Below are positions 37,795 through 48,059 of a DNA stretch of 64,000 nucleotides, in pieces (position 1 is the first letter of the stretch; each line of letters begins with the position of its first letter). The stretch is taken from NCBI RefSeq assembly GCF_025913575.1, contig NZ_CP109785.1:3534001-3598000 (forward strand). The letters run 5' to 3'. The DNA is from Halocatena marina. GTDB lineage: Archaea; Halobacteriota; Halobacteria; Halobacteriales; Haloarculaceae. The notes beneath the pieces were generated by a model, which was not told the DNA's origin, made no database searches, and saw nothing but the letters and a program-made list of their open reading frames with translations. A program made the position numbers and the translations under genes.

Positions 37795-39009
37795 TTACTC
37801 TACCTGTTCGACAGCGTACCCGCGGTCCTCGATGGCAGCGATAATGTTGGATGCATGACCTGATCCACTGGTGACGATCTGGAAGACGAGATACGCCTCG
37901 CCAACGTGAAGATCTTCAACCGACCGGTCGTGACGAACCGTCCGTATATTCGCACCGAGATCGCCAATGACGGAGGCCAGCTCGCCCATAATTCCCGGTT
38001 GGTCGTCGATGCGAACCCGAAGCCGAAGCAGTTGGCATCGATCGGTTAGTGCGTGTGTCATCACTATCTGTAGCATTGACATATCGATATTTCCACCACC
38101 GAGCAGGGGGACGACGGATTCATCTGTCACGTCGAGATCATCAGAAAGGAGCGCGCTCACGGATGCTGCGGCCGCGCCTTCGACGAGCTGCTTTGCCCGT
38201 TCGAGGAGGATGAGTGTGGCGTTGGCAATTTGTTCATCGCTGACGAGTACGATGTCGTCGACGTATTCCTCGATGAGAGAGAGCGTCAGATCGGAGATAC
38301 CGCCGGTTGCGATACCGTCCGCGATCGTTTGCGGGTGATCAACCTCGACCGGAATTCCCTTATCGAGGCTGTCGGGAACGGTGGCAGCCTCCTCAGCTTG
38401 CACACCGACAACGCGGATGCTTGGGTCGAGTGATTTCAGCGCAGTGCTAACACCGCCGATCAGACCACCGCCACCGATGGGGACGATGACCGTATCGACC
38501 GATGGCATCGCGTCGTAGATTTCTAGCCCTAAGGTACCCTGTCCGGCGACAATATCCGGATCGTCGTACGCGTGGACGAAGGCTACATTGGTTGCCTCCG
38601 TCAGCGTTTGCGCGTGCGCCATCGCTGCCTGAAAATCGCTTCCTCGGAGTTCTACATCAGCCCCGTACCCGCGTGTTGCGTCGACTTTCGCTTGCGGAGC
38701 GTTTTCTGGCATAACGATCGTCGAATCGAGTCCGACTTTCGTCGCCGCGAGCGCGACGCCCTGCGCGTGGTTACCGGCACTCGCTGCCACTACTCGATCA
38801 AACGTGCTGGGGAGTTGTGTGAGCTTGTTGTACGCCCCTCGCGTCTTGAACGAGCCTGTCCGTTGAAGGTGCTCCATTTTCAGGTGAACGTTCGCCCCTG
38901 ACGCCTCGCTCAGCGACCGACTGCGTTCGAGCGGTGTCTCCCGGACCACCGATTCGTCGTCAAAACGCTCTCGCGCGCTACGAATGTCCTCCAGTGTCAC
39001 TCTTGGCAT
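37795..39009 (-). CDS. ilvA: Threonine ammonia-lyase with ACT domain
   Basis: A 404-residue PLP enzyme deaminating threonine to 2-oxobutyrate, either for isoleucine synthesis or catabolism. The PLP Lys is at about 55 (GSFKTRGAY), the phosphate cup GGGGLIGG near 180, and an ACT-type regulatory domain lies in the last 80 residues. I chose ATG 39009 (MPRVTLEDIRSARERF), the family start. An inverted repeat sits 77-99 bases upstream. Confidence 0.92.
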   Translation of the reverse strand: MPRVTLEDIRSARERFDDESVVRETPLERSRSLSEASGANVHLKMEHLQRTGSFKTRGAYNKLTQLPSTFDRVVAASAGNHAQGVALAATKVGLDSTIVMPENAPQAKVDATRGYGADVELRGSDFQAAMAHAQTLTEATNVAFVHAYDDPDIVAGQGTLGLEIYDAMPSVDTVIVPIGGGGLIGGVSTALKSLDPSIRVVGVQAEEAATVPDSLDKGIPVEVDHPQTIADGIATGGISDLTLSLIEEYVDDIVLVSDEQIANATLILLERAKQLVEGAAAASVSALLSDDLDVTDESVVPLLGGGNIDMSMLQIVMTHALTDRCQLLRLRVRIDDQPGIMGELASVIGDLGANIRTVRHDRSVEDLHVGEAYLVFQIVTSGSGHASNIIAAIEDRGYAVEQVE

Positions 39010-39085
39010 AGATGCCCAAGATATCGACGGGGAGTATTTACAAATATTGCTCGAATAGAAATGTTGTTGTATGATTGAATTACTA

Positions 39086-39108
39086 ATTTTCAATCATTTA
39101 TTGAAAAT
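39086..39108. promoter_or_regulatory. Inverted repeat upstream of ilvA
   Basis: ATTTTCAAT and ATTGAAAAT separated by five bases, in the AT-rich divergent region between ilvA and the GNAT gene. Symmetry and position suggest an operator, possibly for an Lrp-type amino-acid regulator; this is inference. Confidence 0.35.
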
Positions 39109-39298
39109 CAAGAATAGTGCATGCGAACTGTTCTATCGCCCTCGTTGGCTGTGAGGACGACCCTGAATATCGGCTTTCTAACGAGTTTTGTGTCCATCTC
39201 TAACGCTTTCTGAACTGGCTAGCCCGAAAAACAGTCGTGGGTGGCAATATTTGCTTCTTTCAGTCGCGTTTACGAATCGATGCCTGCTTGGCATCGAT

Positions 39299-39928
39299 AT
39301 GGGCTTCGGGAGACTGTGGCAACTCACACGAAACGAGTACGGACGCACGATCTACGAAGCACTTGCGAAGCTCGGGGTGAAGGTCTCGTTGATGTACGTG
39401 TATGCGCGCTCGGTCGACGATGTAAGCGACAGTGCTGTTCGTGATGGAGACAAATCGCTCACCTTCGAAACACGGCGGGGCAGTGACATCGACCGATCGG
39501 ATGAAGCGTTTGAGGAACTTGACGCCACTGACATCGCTGTGCTCGCCCGGTCCGGTGAGACCATCGTCGGTCAGGTCTTCTTGAGTGTCTCCCGTCCAGT
39601 GTACGCCGACCCGGTCGAAATGGACGTGGGTACCGAAGCCGCGTACATCTGGCGGTTACACGTCGATCAGGAGCACCGACAACGCGGAATCGGAACGACA
39701 CTCGTCGATCGCGCTTGTCAGGCGGCAGCAACAGAAGACACCGCGTCATCAGTGACTGCACTGGTCGCTCTCGACAACGTCCCTTCACGACGCCTCTTCG
39801 AAACCAACGGTTTCGAACCCCGCTCGCTCATAACGTACGGGCGCTTCTTCGGTGTCAGCTACAGATCACAACGAGCGGTGTCGGACAGTAGCAATCGTAA
39901 TCACTGGATATCTAACGTATACAAGTGA
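39299..39928 (+). CDS. GNAT family N-acetyltransferase
   Basis: A 209-residue acetyltransferase. The acetyl-CoA loop is RLHVDQEHRQRGIGTTLVDRAC near 120-141, followed by ALDNVPSRRLFETNGFEP, a usual GNAT C-terminal motif. The N-terminal 60 residues include VKVSLMYVYARS and are less conserved. Substrate unknown. Start chosen at ATG 39299; the open frame extends upstream without recognisable homology. Confidence 0.75.
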   Translation: MGFGRLWQLTRNEYGRTIYEALAKLGVKVSLMYVYARSVDDVSDSAVRDGDKSLTFETRRGSDIDRSDEAFEELDATDIAVLARSGETIVGQVFLSVSRPVYADPVEMDVGTEAAYIWRLHVDQEHRQRGIGTTLVDRACQAAATEDTASSVTALVALDNVPSRRLFETNGFEPRSLITYGRFFGVSYRSQRAVSDSSNRNHWISNVYK

Positions 39929-40076
39929 GAAAACAAGGGTAATCTGAATCCTCTCGTTCTCCTCGTCTCGTGATGGGTGTGCCATTTGACCCGCATACTG
40001 CCACAAATCACGCGCTCCGCGCCGGATCATTCAGACAGATCGAAATTATTATTGTTAGATTGAATGATTGGAATTT

Positions 40077-40883
40077 ATGGGTCTCTCAGCTGTTTCGTAT
40101 ACTCTCGTGTTTGGTGACCGTCCGCAGACGAGCGTGCAGGCTCTGGTTGCGGGGCTCGTGGTCGTTGGATGTGCGGTGGTGATGCGATTCGTCGCTCCGT
40201 CATTGTTGCTCGGTATTGAGCCTGCGTTGCTCACAGCAGCCATTGGATTTCTTCTTGCAGTCGCTGTCGGTCGCTATGAGGGTGGCGTACTCGTTGCTAT
40301 TCTTGCAGCAGTCATCCCCGTGTTTTCAGTTGCTGTTGCATCGACAGCCATTCTCGCGCCAGTAACTCCCGAACTAGCAGCTCGCGCTATGCGTGGCGCT
40401 CTCTGGTATTCGATGGGTGTGGCCGTGTTCGTTACTGGACTACCGGGATATGCTGTTGGCAGAATTTCACAGTCTGACCACGCGTTCTCCTCCCTCCCTC
40501 TCAACGAACACCTTCGTGTCGATCACAGACACTCCATCCCACTGCTCGTTTATGGTCTTCTCGTGGTTGGCATCGTCGTGGCTTGGTCGGTACTCCCTGT
40601 GTCTATGCTGCCCCCGTCGGCTGCTGTTGCACCAGTGTCCGCTGGTGCTGGGCTCATCACGGCTGTCTTCCTCGGCTATCGGGCGCAAGGCGCACCTCCA
40701 TCAGTTGGTGCGGGCACCATCGGCGTCAGCGCTGGCCTCCGATTGTTCACACAGGATGCGTTTCTTGCTGCGAGCGGTGGTTCCCCCTTCGTGTTTGCTG
40801 GCGTGATTCTCGCTGTCGGTTTCGTTGCTGGTGGCCTCTTCGGTTTAATCGGGTATGGTATCGGGCGGATGCTTGCCGACTAA
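40077..40883 (+). CDS. Polytopic membrane protein of unknown function
   Basis: A 268-residue protein with about seven Val/Ala/Gly-rich helices and no long loops apart from a short hydrophilic segment near residues 130-150. I recognise no transporter signature. It begins at ATG 40077, shortly after an AT-rich stretch (AAATTATTATTG) suited to a promoter. Confidence 0.55.
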   Translation: MGLSAVSYTLVFGDRPQTSVQALVAGLVVVGCAVVMRFVAPSLLLGIEPALLTAAIGFLLAVAVGRYEGGVLVAILAAVIPVFSVAVASTAILAPVTPELAARAMRGALWYSMGVAVFVTGLPGYAVGRISQSDHAFSSLPLNEHLRVDHRHSIPLLVYGLLVVGIVVAWSVLPVSMLPPSAAVAPVSAGAGLITAVFLGYRAQGAPPSVGAGTIGVSAGLRLFTQDAFLAASGGSPFVFAGVILAVGFVAGGLFGLIGYGIGRMLAD

Positions 40884-41122
40884 GACCGATCATCATCCAA
40901 TATAGGGCGGAAAATCACGTTGAGGACGACAAATCAGCACCACTCGCACATCCGAGTAACGTATATGAGAACTACTCAGACAGGATTTACATAGCTCTCG
41001 ATACAATACTACACGACAGAGGAACAACGAACACGTAGCTCTGATCTATATATTCAAACGTCTATTTAGATATTGTAGACAAATATTATATTCTACCAAT
41101 TCGATACTGTAGACGAGCGTCC

Positions 41123-41818
41123 ATGACTGATGAGAGCATGGCGGCGAGGATCGTGCGTTTGAGCGAACGCGTAGGTGGTCGGGAGATACTCTCCGCGCGC
41201 ACAGAGCGTCATATCTTGTTGCGATTGAGTCTTGCTGATTACTGCAGTTTCGTTGCACTATTATTCGCGTGGGGGGCGACCGTATTGTTGCTCTCTCGTG
41301 AGCCTAACTGGGCTATCGTCGCCATGTTTTGTGGATTTGCGTTCGATAAACTCGACGGCTACATTGCGCGTCAGTACGACCGTCAGTCCGCTTTCGGTCG
41401 GCATATCGATTCGTTCATCGACGTGTTCGTCTACCTGGTGACGGCAGCGGTACTCTATCAGGTTGTTATGTCTCCGCATCTTGCGATGAGCGTCATTGTT
41501 GGCTTCCTCCTCATCGCGTTTGGGGGCTTGCGACTCATCCGGTTCACCGACGAAGGATTTGTGACCGATGGCGGAACCAGCTACTACCGAGGAATCACCG
41601 TCGTTCACACGAATCTCCTTGTGCTCGTGAACTATTTCCTCATCCAGTTCATCCCACAATGGAACGGCTGGCTCGCCGCAGCGAGTATCGCCATCGCCTG
41701 TCCGATCATGGTTTCGGATTATCCGAGCAAGAAAACGGTGAAAAGTCAGTCAATCGTGGCTGTCCTCGGTCTTGTGGCAATTGGTCTGTGTCTCGCTCTC
41801 GAATTCGGCTACGTATGA
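41123..41818 (+). CDS. CDP-alcohol phosphatidyltransferase family membrane enzyme
   Basis: A 231-residue membrane enzyme with the full signature D75-x2-DG-x2-AR ... G-x3-D96-x3-D100 in DKLDGYIARQ and GRHIDSFID. These enzymes swap CMP on a CDP-lipid for an alcohol headgroup. The alcohol here could be serine, glycerol phosphate or inositol phosphate; sequence alone does not decide. A six-helix topology is consistent with the hydrophobic pattern. Confidence 0.85.
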   Translation: MTDESMAARIVRLSERVGGREILSARTERHILLRLSLADYCSFVALLFAWGATVLLLSREPNWAIVAMFCGFAFDKLDGYIARQYDRQSAFGRHIDSFIDVFVYLVTAAVLYQVVMSPHLAMSVIVGFLLIAFGGLRLIRFTDEGFVTDGGTSYYRGITVVHTNLLVLVNYFLIQFIPQWNGWLAAASIAIACPIMVSDYPSKKTVKSQSIVAVLGLVAIGLCLALEFGYV

Positions 41819-42622
41819 ATTGCCGGACGTAGTACATCGTTTTGTCTGAGTGAGCCAGAACAGAGACCGAATCTGCAGCAGTAGCGAAGAGCATCCAGTT
41901 GCACACTATAGACACAGTTCGTAACTAATGAGCTGAACTCGGCTCGTTCATCGGAACCATTCTCGTAGACGTCAGTTCATGCGACATACACCGAACACTT
42001 GTTGGACGGTGTGACGTGCTTACTCAGAGCTATACCGGCTCTCTTTTGGTTGGTGATCGACGGACTGGAGTAGAAATGCGATTGCATGCGTGCTCTCTGG
42101 CGACTCAAGTTCGCTGGCCCACGTCTGAAATATTAGTATACAAATACTATCTAAAATTGTAAAAATAGTATAGTAGAACTCTTTACTCACTTCTGCTATC
42201 GAAGAATGATGGTGGCTGGTTGGGGTCTTCTGATTGGTCATTCTATAACGACATGCTCTCTGTAAGTTTATCGGAAATCACCGTCGCCTCCGTTAAAACA
42301 TTATTATATAGCGTTAACTTATCTATGAATTCGTTCTACTGAATTGAGTGAATAAAAAATACATTCGGGAAACCATGGAATATACATAATTCACGACTTT
42401 TACTTACTAACTCTCCTCTGGACGATGAATCGCTACACTCGCCACGGCTATACGCCTATTCTGATCGTACGCTTTCGAATATCTAAAACAGTATACGAGG
42501 CATTAGTTTTGATGGATATTGAGTAGTATCGATAATTAGATATTCAATAGCGCGACAATCGTCGTTTGTCGACACTAGATGTATATTGATTGTCCTCGAT
42601 TAATTGCGTGTGAGGGGTTCCA
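41819..42622. other. 800-base AT-rich gap
   Basis: Mostly AT-rich intergenic DNA. It includes an inverted pair ATACTAT (42144-42150) and ATAGTAT (42165-42171) and many TATA-like runs between 42290 and 42560. A 73-codon minus-strand frame (42020-42241) spans the AT-rich inverted repeat and has no recognised family, so I do not call it. Confidence 0.5.
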
Positions 42623-43006
42623 ATGCATTACGATCAGTTCATGGGTCAGGTACAGAACAGACTACAACTCAGCGACGGGGGGAAAGCCGTCCGAGCGACG
42701 CGCGCCGTTTTGACGACGCTCGGCGAACGCCTCCAATCCGGTGAAGCGAAGGATCTCGCTGGACCATTACCGATGGAAGTCGACCGGTATCTTCTGCAGG
42801 CTGACTCCGGACAACGATTCTCGATCAACGAGTTTTTCGATCGAGTGTGTGAACGAGAGACCGTCGACCGATCCGATGGGGTGTATCACACAAAAGCAAT
42901 CGTCGCACTACTCGATGAAGTCGTCCCCGCGGGTGAAATGCAGCAAGTCAGAGGGCAACTACCAGCAGAGTACGACCAGCTGTTCGAACTATCTGGCCAA
43001 GATTGA
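42623..43006 (+). CDS. DUF2267 protein
   Basis: A 127-residue soluble helical protein. It has MHYDQFMGQVQNRLQL, RATRAVLTTLGERLQSGEAKDLAGPLP and a second repeat-like half ending QVRGQLPAEYDQLFEL, the hallmark of DUF2267 (two homologous helical repeats). Function unknown; such genes often sit near stress genes, which fits the Usp genes downstream. Confidence 0.85.
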   Translation: MHYDQFMGQVQNRLQLSDGGKAVRATRAVLTTLGERLQSGEAKDLAGPLPMEVDRYLLQADSGQRFSINEFFDRVCERETVDRSDGVYHTKAIVALLDEVVPAGEMQQVRGQLPAEYDQLFELSGQD

Positions 43007-43167
43007 TCCACAGCCACGAATCCAACGATTTCCGACGATCGTAGCGGTGAATGAAGCGCTCAGGTATCTCAGACAATTTTGCGTGCAAAGCGAAAGACGA
43101 TACGGATCGCATCGCTTGGGAGCGGAAAATTTGAAGCGTATCGCTTTCGTTACTCTATTAGTGGTCT

Positions 43168-44496
43168 ATGATCGCCATACCAGCATTACTCGCTGTTGGG
43201 CTGTTAGTCGCCATCTTCGTCGGATACAATATCGGTGGCTCTTCGACAGGTGTTGCATTCGGCCCTGCTGTTGGCAGTCGAATCGTCGGGAAAGCGGCTG
43301 CTGCCGGGATTTTCACGGCGTTTGCGCTGGTGGGCGGGTGGACCATCGGTAGGAACGTAATCGAGACGATGAGCGAAGGCATTGTTCCACAAAGCCAGTT
43401 CACACTCGCGGTGAGTATCGTCGTGCTCTTTTTCGCTGGGGGTGGACTGCTCGTCTCGAACGTTTTCGGTGTGCCTGCTTCAACATCAATGACGGCCGTT
43501 GGTGCGATTGCTGGTCTCGGAATTGCGACGAATACACTCGACGAACAGGTGATGTTCGCGATCCTCGCGGCGTGGATCATCGCTCCGGCCGTCGCTTTCT
43601 CTGTCGGTCTCGTGATCGGCCGGTACGTCTATCCGCATCTGGATGCACGAATCTCGTTCACTCGGTTTCAGGGTGGATTGGTCCGCCTCGATCGGTCTGG
43701 GTCTGGACACCTCCCGACACCGACGCTCAACGAAAACGCAGCGCCACGCGACGTACTCGGTGCCCTGATCGTGGTCATTATCGCGTGTTACAACGCGTTC
43801 TCGGCCGGGGCATCGAACGCGGCAAACGCGATCGCACCGCTCGTCGGAAACGGGTCGATCACAGCCAGCCAAGGAATCGTGCTAGCAATTGCTGCCATTG
43901 GTGTCGGGAGTTTCACAATTGCCCGACGAACCCTCGATACCATTGGCGAGGGGATCACCGACCTCCCGATTCTCGCCGCGATGATTGTTTCTCTTGTTGG
44001 TGCGACGATCATTACGGTTCTGTCTGGGCTCGGCATTCCGGCGAGTCTCGCTGTGAGTATGACTTCGTGTATCATCGGGTTGGGGTGGGGACGATCGAGC
44101 CGTGTCGTTACTCTCGCAGAAGCAACGAGTGTCGCTCTGGAAAAAGGAGGTGCAGAAGCAACCGATGTCGTGTTGAAAAAAGAGGACCGACCCGAGTTCT
44201 CTGCAGATGCGATCCTTGCAGAAAGCGGGAAGTCCAACTCGGATTCTAATCCAGCCCGCGGACCGACCGTCGGTGAGCTTGCAACAGGTGAAGATGAAGA
44301 CCAAACCGAACAGCAAGACACAGAGAGAGAGCCGATCGAAGTGCCCGGAATTGGTGAAGAAGAGCCCGAGGAAGTGCTCGAAGAGACTCCAGTTCTCTTC
44401 GATCGTGTTGCTACTGGCCGGGTTGTTTTTCTCTGGCTGCTCACACCGACGATCTCGACGATCGGCTCGTATACGATCTTCGTTCTCTTCTTTTAG
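43168..44496 (+). CDS. pitA: PiT family inorganic phosphate transporter
   Basis: A 442-residue permease for phosphate (or metal-phosphate). The second signature SAGASNAANAIAPLVG is clear near 212-227; the first, near the N-terminus (FVGYNIGGSSTGVAFGP), is a variant in which NDxANA is not conserved. A hydrophilic acidic loop (about 335-415) precedes a last helix. The PiT assignment is firm, the exact substrate less so. A Usp gene follows 57 bases downstream. Confidence 0.85.
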   Translation: MIAIPALLAVGLLVAIFVGYNIGGSSTGVAFGPAVGSRIVGKAAAAGIFTAFALVGGWTIGRNVIETMSEGIVPQSQFTLAVSIVVLFFAGGGLLVSNVFGVPASTSMTAVGAIAGLGIATNTLDEQVMFAILAAWIIAPAVAFSVGLVIGRYVYPHLDARISFTRFQGGLVRLDRSGSGHLPTPTLNENAAPRDVLGALIVVIIACYNAFSAGASNAANAIAPLVGNGSITASQGIVLAIAAIGVGSFTIARRTLDTIGEGITDLPILAAMIVSLVGATIITVLSGLGIPASLAVSMTSCIIGLGWGRSSRVVTLAEATSVALEKGGAEATDVVLKKEDRPEFSADAILAESGKSNSDSNPARGPTVGELATGEDEDQTEQQDTEREPIEVPGIGEEEPEEVLEETPVLFDRVATGRVVFLWLLTPTISTIGSYTIFVLFF

Positions 44497-44553
44497 CGAC
44501 GAGACCACCGAATCACAAAAACGGCTTTGATCATCGGTACCGAATGACGGTCC

Positions 44554-45021
44554 ATGAGCGAACGCGTTTTCGACAACGAGCGAATTCTCGTTCCCATCGA
44601 CGGCTCTGATGCCAGCGAGCGTGCGTTCGAATACGCGCTCAACTTCCCTGCTGAGAGCATCACACTCCTGACCGTTATCGATCCGTTCGATATCGATCCG
44701 CTTGCCCCCGGTTTACAATCGCCCAGTGGGAGGCCGGGGATGCCCGGCTACTCACCAGGATGGTACGAGAAAGTGGAACAGAAGGCAGAGGCGTTACACG
44801 ACCGAAAACGAGAGCGTGCTGATGATCGTGATATTACCGTCAAAAGTGAGGTTACGTATGGGTCTCCTGCCCGTCAGATAGTGAAATACACCCACGAACA
44901 CGAGATTGAACATATCGTGCTCGGACGGAAAGGGCACGATTCGATCACACGCGCACTTCTCGGCAGCGTATCCGAGCTGGTGGTCCGTCGATCTTCGGCA
45001 ATCGTCACCGTCATCTCTTGA
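44554..45021 (+). CDS. Universal stress protein, single domain
   Basis: A 155-residue UspA-fold protein beginning ILVPIDGSDASERAFEYAL and ending with the ATP-binding signature GRKGHDSITRALLGS (G-x2-G-x9-GS). It lies 57 bases after the PiT transporter, a common haloarchaeal arrangement of transporter plus Usp regulator. Nucleotide binding is predicted; the target is unknown. Confidence 0.88.
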   Translation: MSERVFDNERILVPIDGSDASERAFEYALNFPAESITLLTVIDPFDIDPLAPGLQSPSGRPGMPGYSPGWYEKVEQKAEALHDRKRERADDRDITVKSEVTYGSPARQIVKYTHEHEIEHIVLGRKGHDSITRALLGSVSELVVRRSSAIVTVIS

Positions 45022-45112
45022 TAGAATACGCTCTGGCCGGACAACTGAGACAAGCTGGAAGAGTCCGGCGGTGGCAGTAACTATTAACCCTCAGGATCCA
45101 TCGTATCCAACG

Positions 45113-45901
45113 ATGCCGACGACGGAGGCGCTCGCGTTTGTTGTTATTGCTGCCCTCATCACGGATTTGGCTACCGGACTCGGTGCAGTTCCATTCTTTT
45201 TCGTCGACGAGGTTAGTGATCGGGCGTACGTGCTGTTGTGGGGATTCGCGTCTGGGATTATGCTCTCGACGTCTGTTTTCGGTTTGCTTCCGGAAGGCGC
45301 TGCCCAAGGCCCGATCATCGAGGTAGCTGGCGGCACGCTTGTCGGGATTCTACTCATCTTTGTCGTAAGTCAATTGCTCAACGAGTACGACATCCACCCA
45401 CAAACGATCTCAGCAGCAGATTTCCGTCGATTGTTACTCATCGTTGGGACGCTCACCATCCATAGCTTTCCGGAGGGCGTCGCGGTTGGTGTCTCGTTCG
45501 CCGATCTGAACATCGCTGGCGATGGGGTCACTGTCCCGCTTCTTGCTCTTTTTGTCACAATTGCGATTGCCATTCAGAACATCCCAGAAGGGTTGGCGGT
45601 TGCGATTCCCTTGAAGACACAGGGAATCGCAAACAGGCGACTCGTCTTCTGGGCCGTCTTTTCGAGTGCGCCACAACCACTCGCTGCAGTAATCGCATTC
45701 TACTTCGTTCGGATCGCTCGCAACGTGCTCTCGTTCGGGTTCGGGTTCGCAGCCGGTGCGATGCTGTTTCTCGTTGCCCACGAATTGCTGCCCGAAGCGT
45801 ACGATCGCGGCCGTGAACTACCAAAACACGGTCGCGATGAAATTATAACCGGCGTGGCTCTTGGATTTTTGCTCATGGCACCGCTGCTCGTCTTCAGGTG
45901 A
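45113..45901 (+). CDS. ZIP family divalent metal transporter
   Basis: A 262-residue membrane protein with eight helices. The metal-site helices are visible as HSFPEGVAVGVSFADL (TM4) and IQNIPEGLAVAIPL (TM5), and HELLPEAYDRG near the C-terminus. It would import zinc, iron or manganese. TATTAA at 45082-45087, 25 bases before the ATG, fits the promoter of a leaderless transcript, and the open frame further upstream overlaps the Usp gene and is discarded. Confidence 0.88.
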   Translation: MPTTEALAFVVIAALITDLATGLGAVPFFFVDEVSDRAYVLLWGFASGIMLSTSVFGLLPEGAAQGPIIEVAGGTLVGILLIFVVSQLLNEYDIHPQTISAADFRRLLLIVGTLTIHSFPEGVAVGVSFADLNIAGDGVTVPLLALFVTIAIAIQNIPEGLAVAIPLKTQGIANRRLVFWAVFSSAPQPLAAVIAFYFVRIARNVLSFGFGFAAGAMLFLVAHELLPEAYDRGRELPKHGRDEIITGVALGFLLMAPLLVFR

Positions 45902-46036
45902 CTGTGTCTGCGGAATGCTCCACAATCGCTTACCACCGTCAGACGGCGTCACATGGAGTGAGGACGATCGTCAAAGGGAACACGGAACGCTACTTTAAGA
46001 GCAGGGGACCCGAATGTAAGCGTGGGTTGACGCTCA

Positions 46037-46930
46037 ATGTACGATACCATCCTGATTCCGACTGACGGGAGTGCGGGAGCGAACGCTGCAGCGCGCCACG
46101 GTGTGAGTCTTGCGAGGGCATTCGATAGTCAGGTCCATTTTTTGAGCGTTGTCGACGAACGGTCGTACAGCCATCGCCTCGCTGATCTTGACCCAGATAT
46201 CGACGCTCGCCGAGAGATGCTCGAACAACAAGCCAATGATGCAGTTCAGTCGCTTGAGATGACCGCAACGGACGCATCCGTCACGTTCCACACAGCGGTC
46301 GAACACGGTATTCCACACGAGACGATTCTCGATTACGCCGAACAACACGATATCGATCTCCTATCGATGGGCACACACGGACGGACTGGTCTCGATAGAG
46401 TGCTACTCGGGAGTGTAACAGAACGTGTGATTCGAACGAGCGACCATCCCGTCCTTACGTCTCGGACCGAACCGGACGATCGGTTGAAGTACGATCGGAT
46501 ACTGATTCCGACGGACGGTAGTGAGGCTGCGTCCGCTGCAATCAACCATGGAATCGCTATCGCAGAACGATACGACGCCACCATTCATATTCTCTCAGTC
46601 GTTGATCTCGGTGCAATAACGGGTACCTACGAGATGGGTCCAAGTATTTCAGATCTCCTCGACACGTTAGGCGAAGAGTGTGAACACGCTGTGGCTGAGG
46701 TCGCCGCCAAATGCCGGGACAGAGATGTCGATGTTGTCACAAGCGTCGATCAGGGGACTCCCTCAAAAGCAATCCAAGAGTACATTAGTGATGCTGGGAT
46801 CGACCTCGTGGCGATGGGAACACACGGTCGAACCGGTCTCGAACGATATCTTATCGGCAGCGTGACTGCGCGCGTCGTCCGGACGAGCAGTGCCCCGGTT
46901 CTCACCGTGCGTGAGCCACGAGAGGTATAA
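46037..46930 (+). CDS. Universal stress protein, tandem domains
   Basis: A 297-residue protein of two Usp domains (about 1-145 and 150-297). Each starts with ILIPTDGS and ends with an intact ATP-binding signature (GTHGRTGLDRVLLGS and GTHGRTGLERYLIGS). It stands alone; TTTAAG at about 45994 is a possible TATA box. Confidence 0.9.
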   Translation: MYDTILIPTDGSAGANAAARHGVSLARAFDSQVHFLSVVDERSYSHRLADLDPDIDARREMLEQQANDAVQSLEMTATDASVTFHTAVEHGIPHETILDYAEQHDIDLLSMGTHGRTGLDRVLLGSVTERVIRTSDHPVLTSRTEPDDRLKYDRILIPTDGSEAASAAINHGIAIAERYDATIHILSVVDLGAITGTYEMGPSISDLLDTLGEECEHAVAEVAAKCRDRDVDVVTSVDQGTPSKAIQEYISDAGIDLVAMGTHGRTGLERYLIGSVTARVVRTSSAPVLTVREPREV

Positions 46931-46963
46931 GACAGTCTGCTGTGTGGAAGCGACTGTGAGGGG

Positions 46964-47899
46964 TTAGCTGACGGTCAGCACGGGCGTCTCAGAGCGCCGG
47001 ATCATTCGTATTGTGGTACTCCCCAGTAACCGATCGTCTCCTGCATCTTTTCCGCGCGTCCCCATCACAGTGAGGTCAGCAGCGACTCCCTGCATATAGC
47101 GGAGGAGCTCTTCTTCGGGCACACCCTGTCGTATCTCCGTTGTCACGGAGATCTCCCGGTCGCGGGCTTTGGCTGCAATACTATCAACGGCAGTTGTCCC
47201 ACCCTTCTTGAGCAGCCCGACGATGCTTCGAGGAGCGTCTTCGAGGCCGTACGTTCTCGTGTCGATGACGTAGACCACGTGGGCCTCAGCACCGTAGCGC
47301 TCTGCGAGAGCAAAACCCTGTTCGGCGGCACGCTCTGCAATATCGCTGCCATCAGTTGGAATTACGATCTGTTCGTACAGTCCGTCGTCCACGGAAGTAG
47401 CTGTCTCAACAGCAGCTAGATTAGAGTCCACAGCTCTGTCTCTGTCGCTATCGCTGTCGTTCTCTTCGGTGGGCCGCGTCGTCAGCACGGGCACGCCTGC
47501 GAGTGTCACTACTCGCTCTGTTGTGCTGCCCACGCGTGACTGTTGTGTTCCTGCTTGATCGTGGGCTCTCGTTCCCATCACGATCACATCGATCGCATTC
47601 TCCTCGGCATACGCGAGGACCGACTGGTAGGGAACCCCTTCGCGGACTTCGCGTTTTGTCTTCAATCCGAGTTCTGCGGCCAGCTCTTGCACCCGAACGG
47701 TTGCCGATCGGCCACGCTTTTCTGAATGACGTCGTAACGCGTCTCGTTCGTCTGAATCCAATGCGTCTGGTTCGGGGCTCGTGTCGATGACATGGAGGAC
47801 GTGGACGGTCCCGTCGCACATCCGTGCGAGATCAAACGCGCGAGCGATGGGACCCGCTGTTCCCCTGCTATCGATTGGGATGAGGATCTCGTGATACAT
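46964..47899 (-). CDS. Universal stress protein, tandem domains
   Basis: A 311-residue two-domain Usp on the minus strand, convergent with the previous Usp gene. Domain 1 has MGTRAHDQAGTQQSRVGSTTE, lacking the regular G-x2-G-x9-GS spacing, so ATP binding there is doubtful. Domain 2 ends MGTRGKDAGDDRLLGSTT, near-canonical. A Ser/Asp/Glu linker (about 155-175) separates them. Start at ATG 47899 gives MYHEILIPIDSRG. Confidence 0.88.
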   Translation of the reverse strand: MYHEILIPIDSRGTAGPIARAFDLARMCDGTVHVLHVIDTSPEPDALDSDERDALRRHSEKRGRSATVRVQELAAELGLKTKREVREGVPYQSVLAYAEENAIDVIVMGTRAHDQAGTQQSRVGSTTERVVTLAGVPVLTTRPTEENDSDSDRDRAVDSNLAAVETATSVDDGLYEQIVIPTDGSDIAERAAEQGFALAERYGAEAHVVYVIDTRTYGLEDAPRSIVGLLKKGGTTAVDSIAAKARDREISVTTEIRQGVPEEELLRYMQGVAADLTVMGTRGKDAGDDRLLGSTTIRMIRRSETPVLTVS

Positions 47900-48059
47900 A
47901 CTGCTCGGAAATACGGGATCGAACACCAAGTAGACTACCTGTGTCTCTGTTTGAAAGCGAACGGGCTACTGTCTGCTACGGCTCAATCACGGTCGCCCAT
48001 TCGTCTGACCAACCATACGGTTTAGGGCATATCGCTCGTATATGGCACGAGATGGGATC

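Noticed and set aside
37575..37844. An 89-codon plus-strand frame before ilvA
   Set aside because: Ends inside the antisense of ilvA and matches nothing known.
42020..42241. A 73-codon minus-strand frame in the 42-kb gap
   Set aside because: It runs across an AT-rich inverted repeat, has biased composition and no recognised domain.
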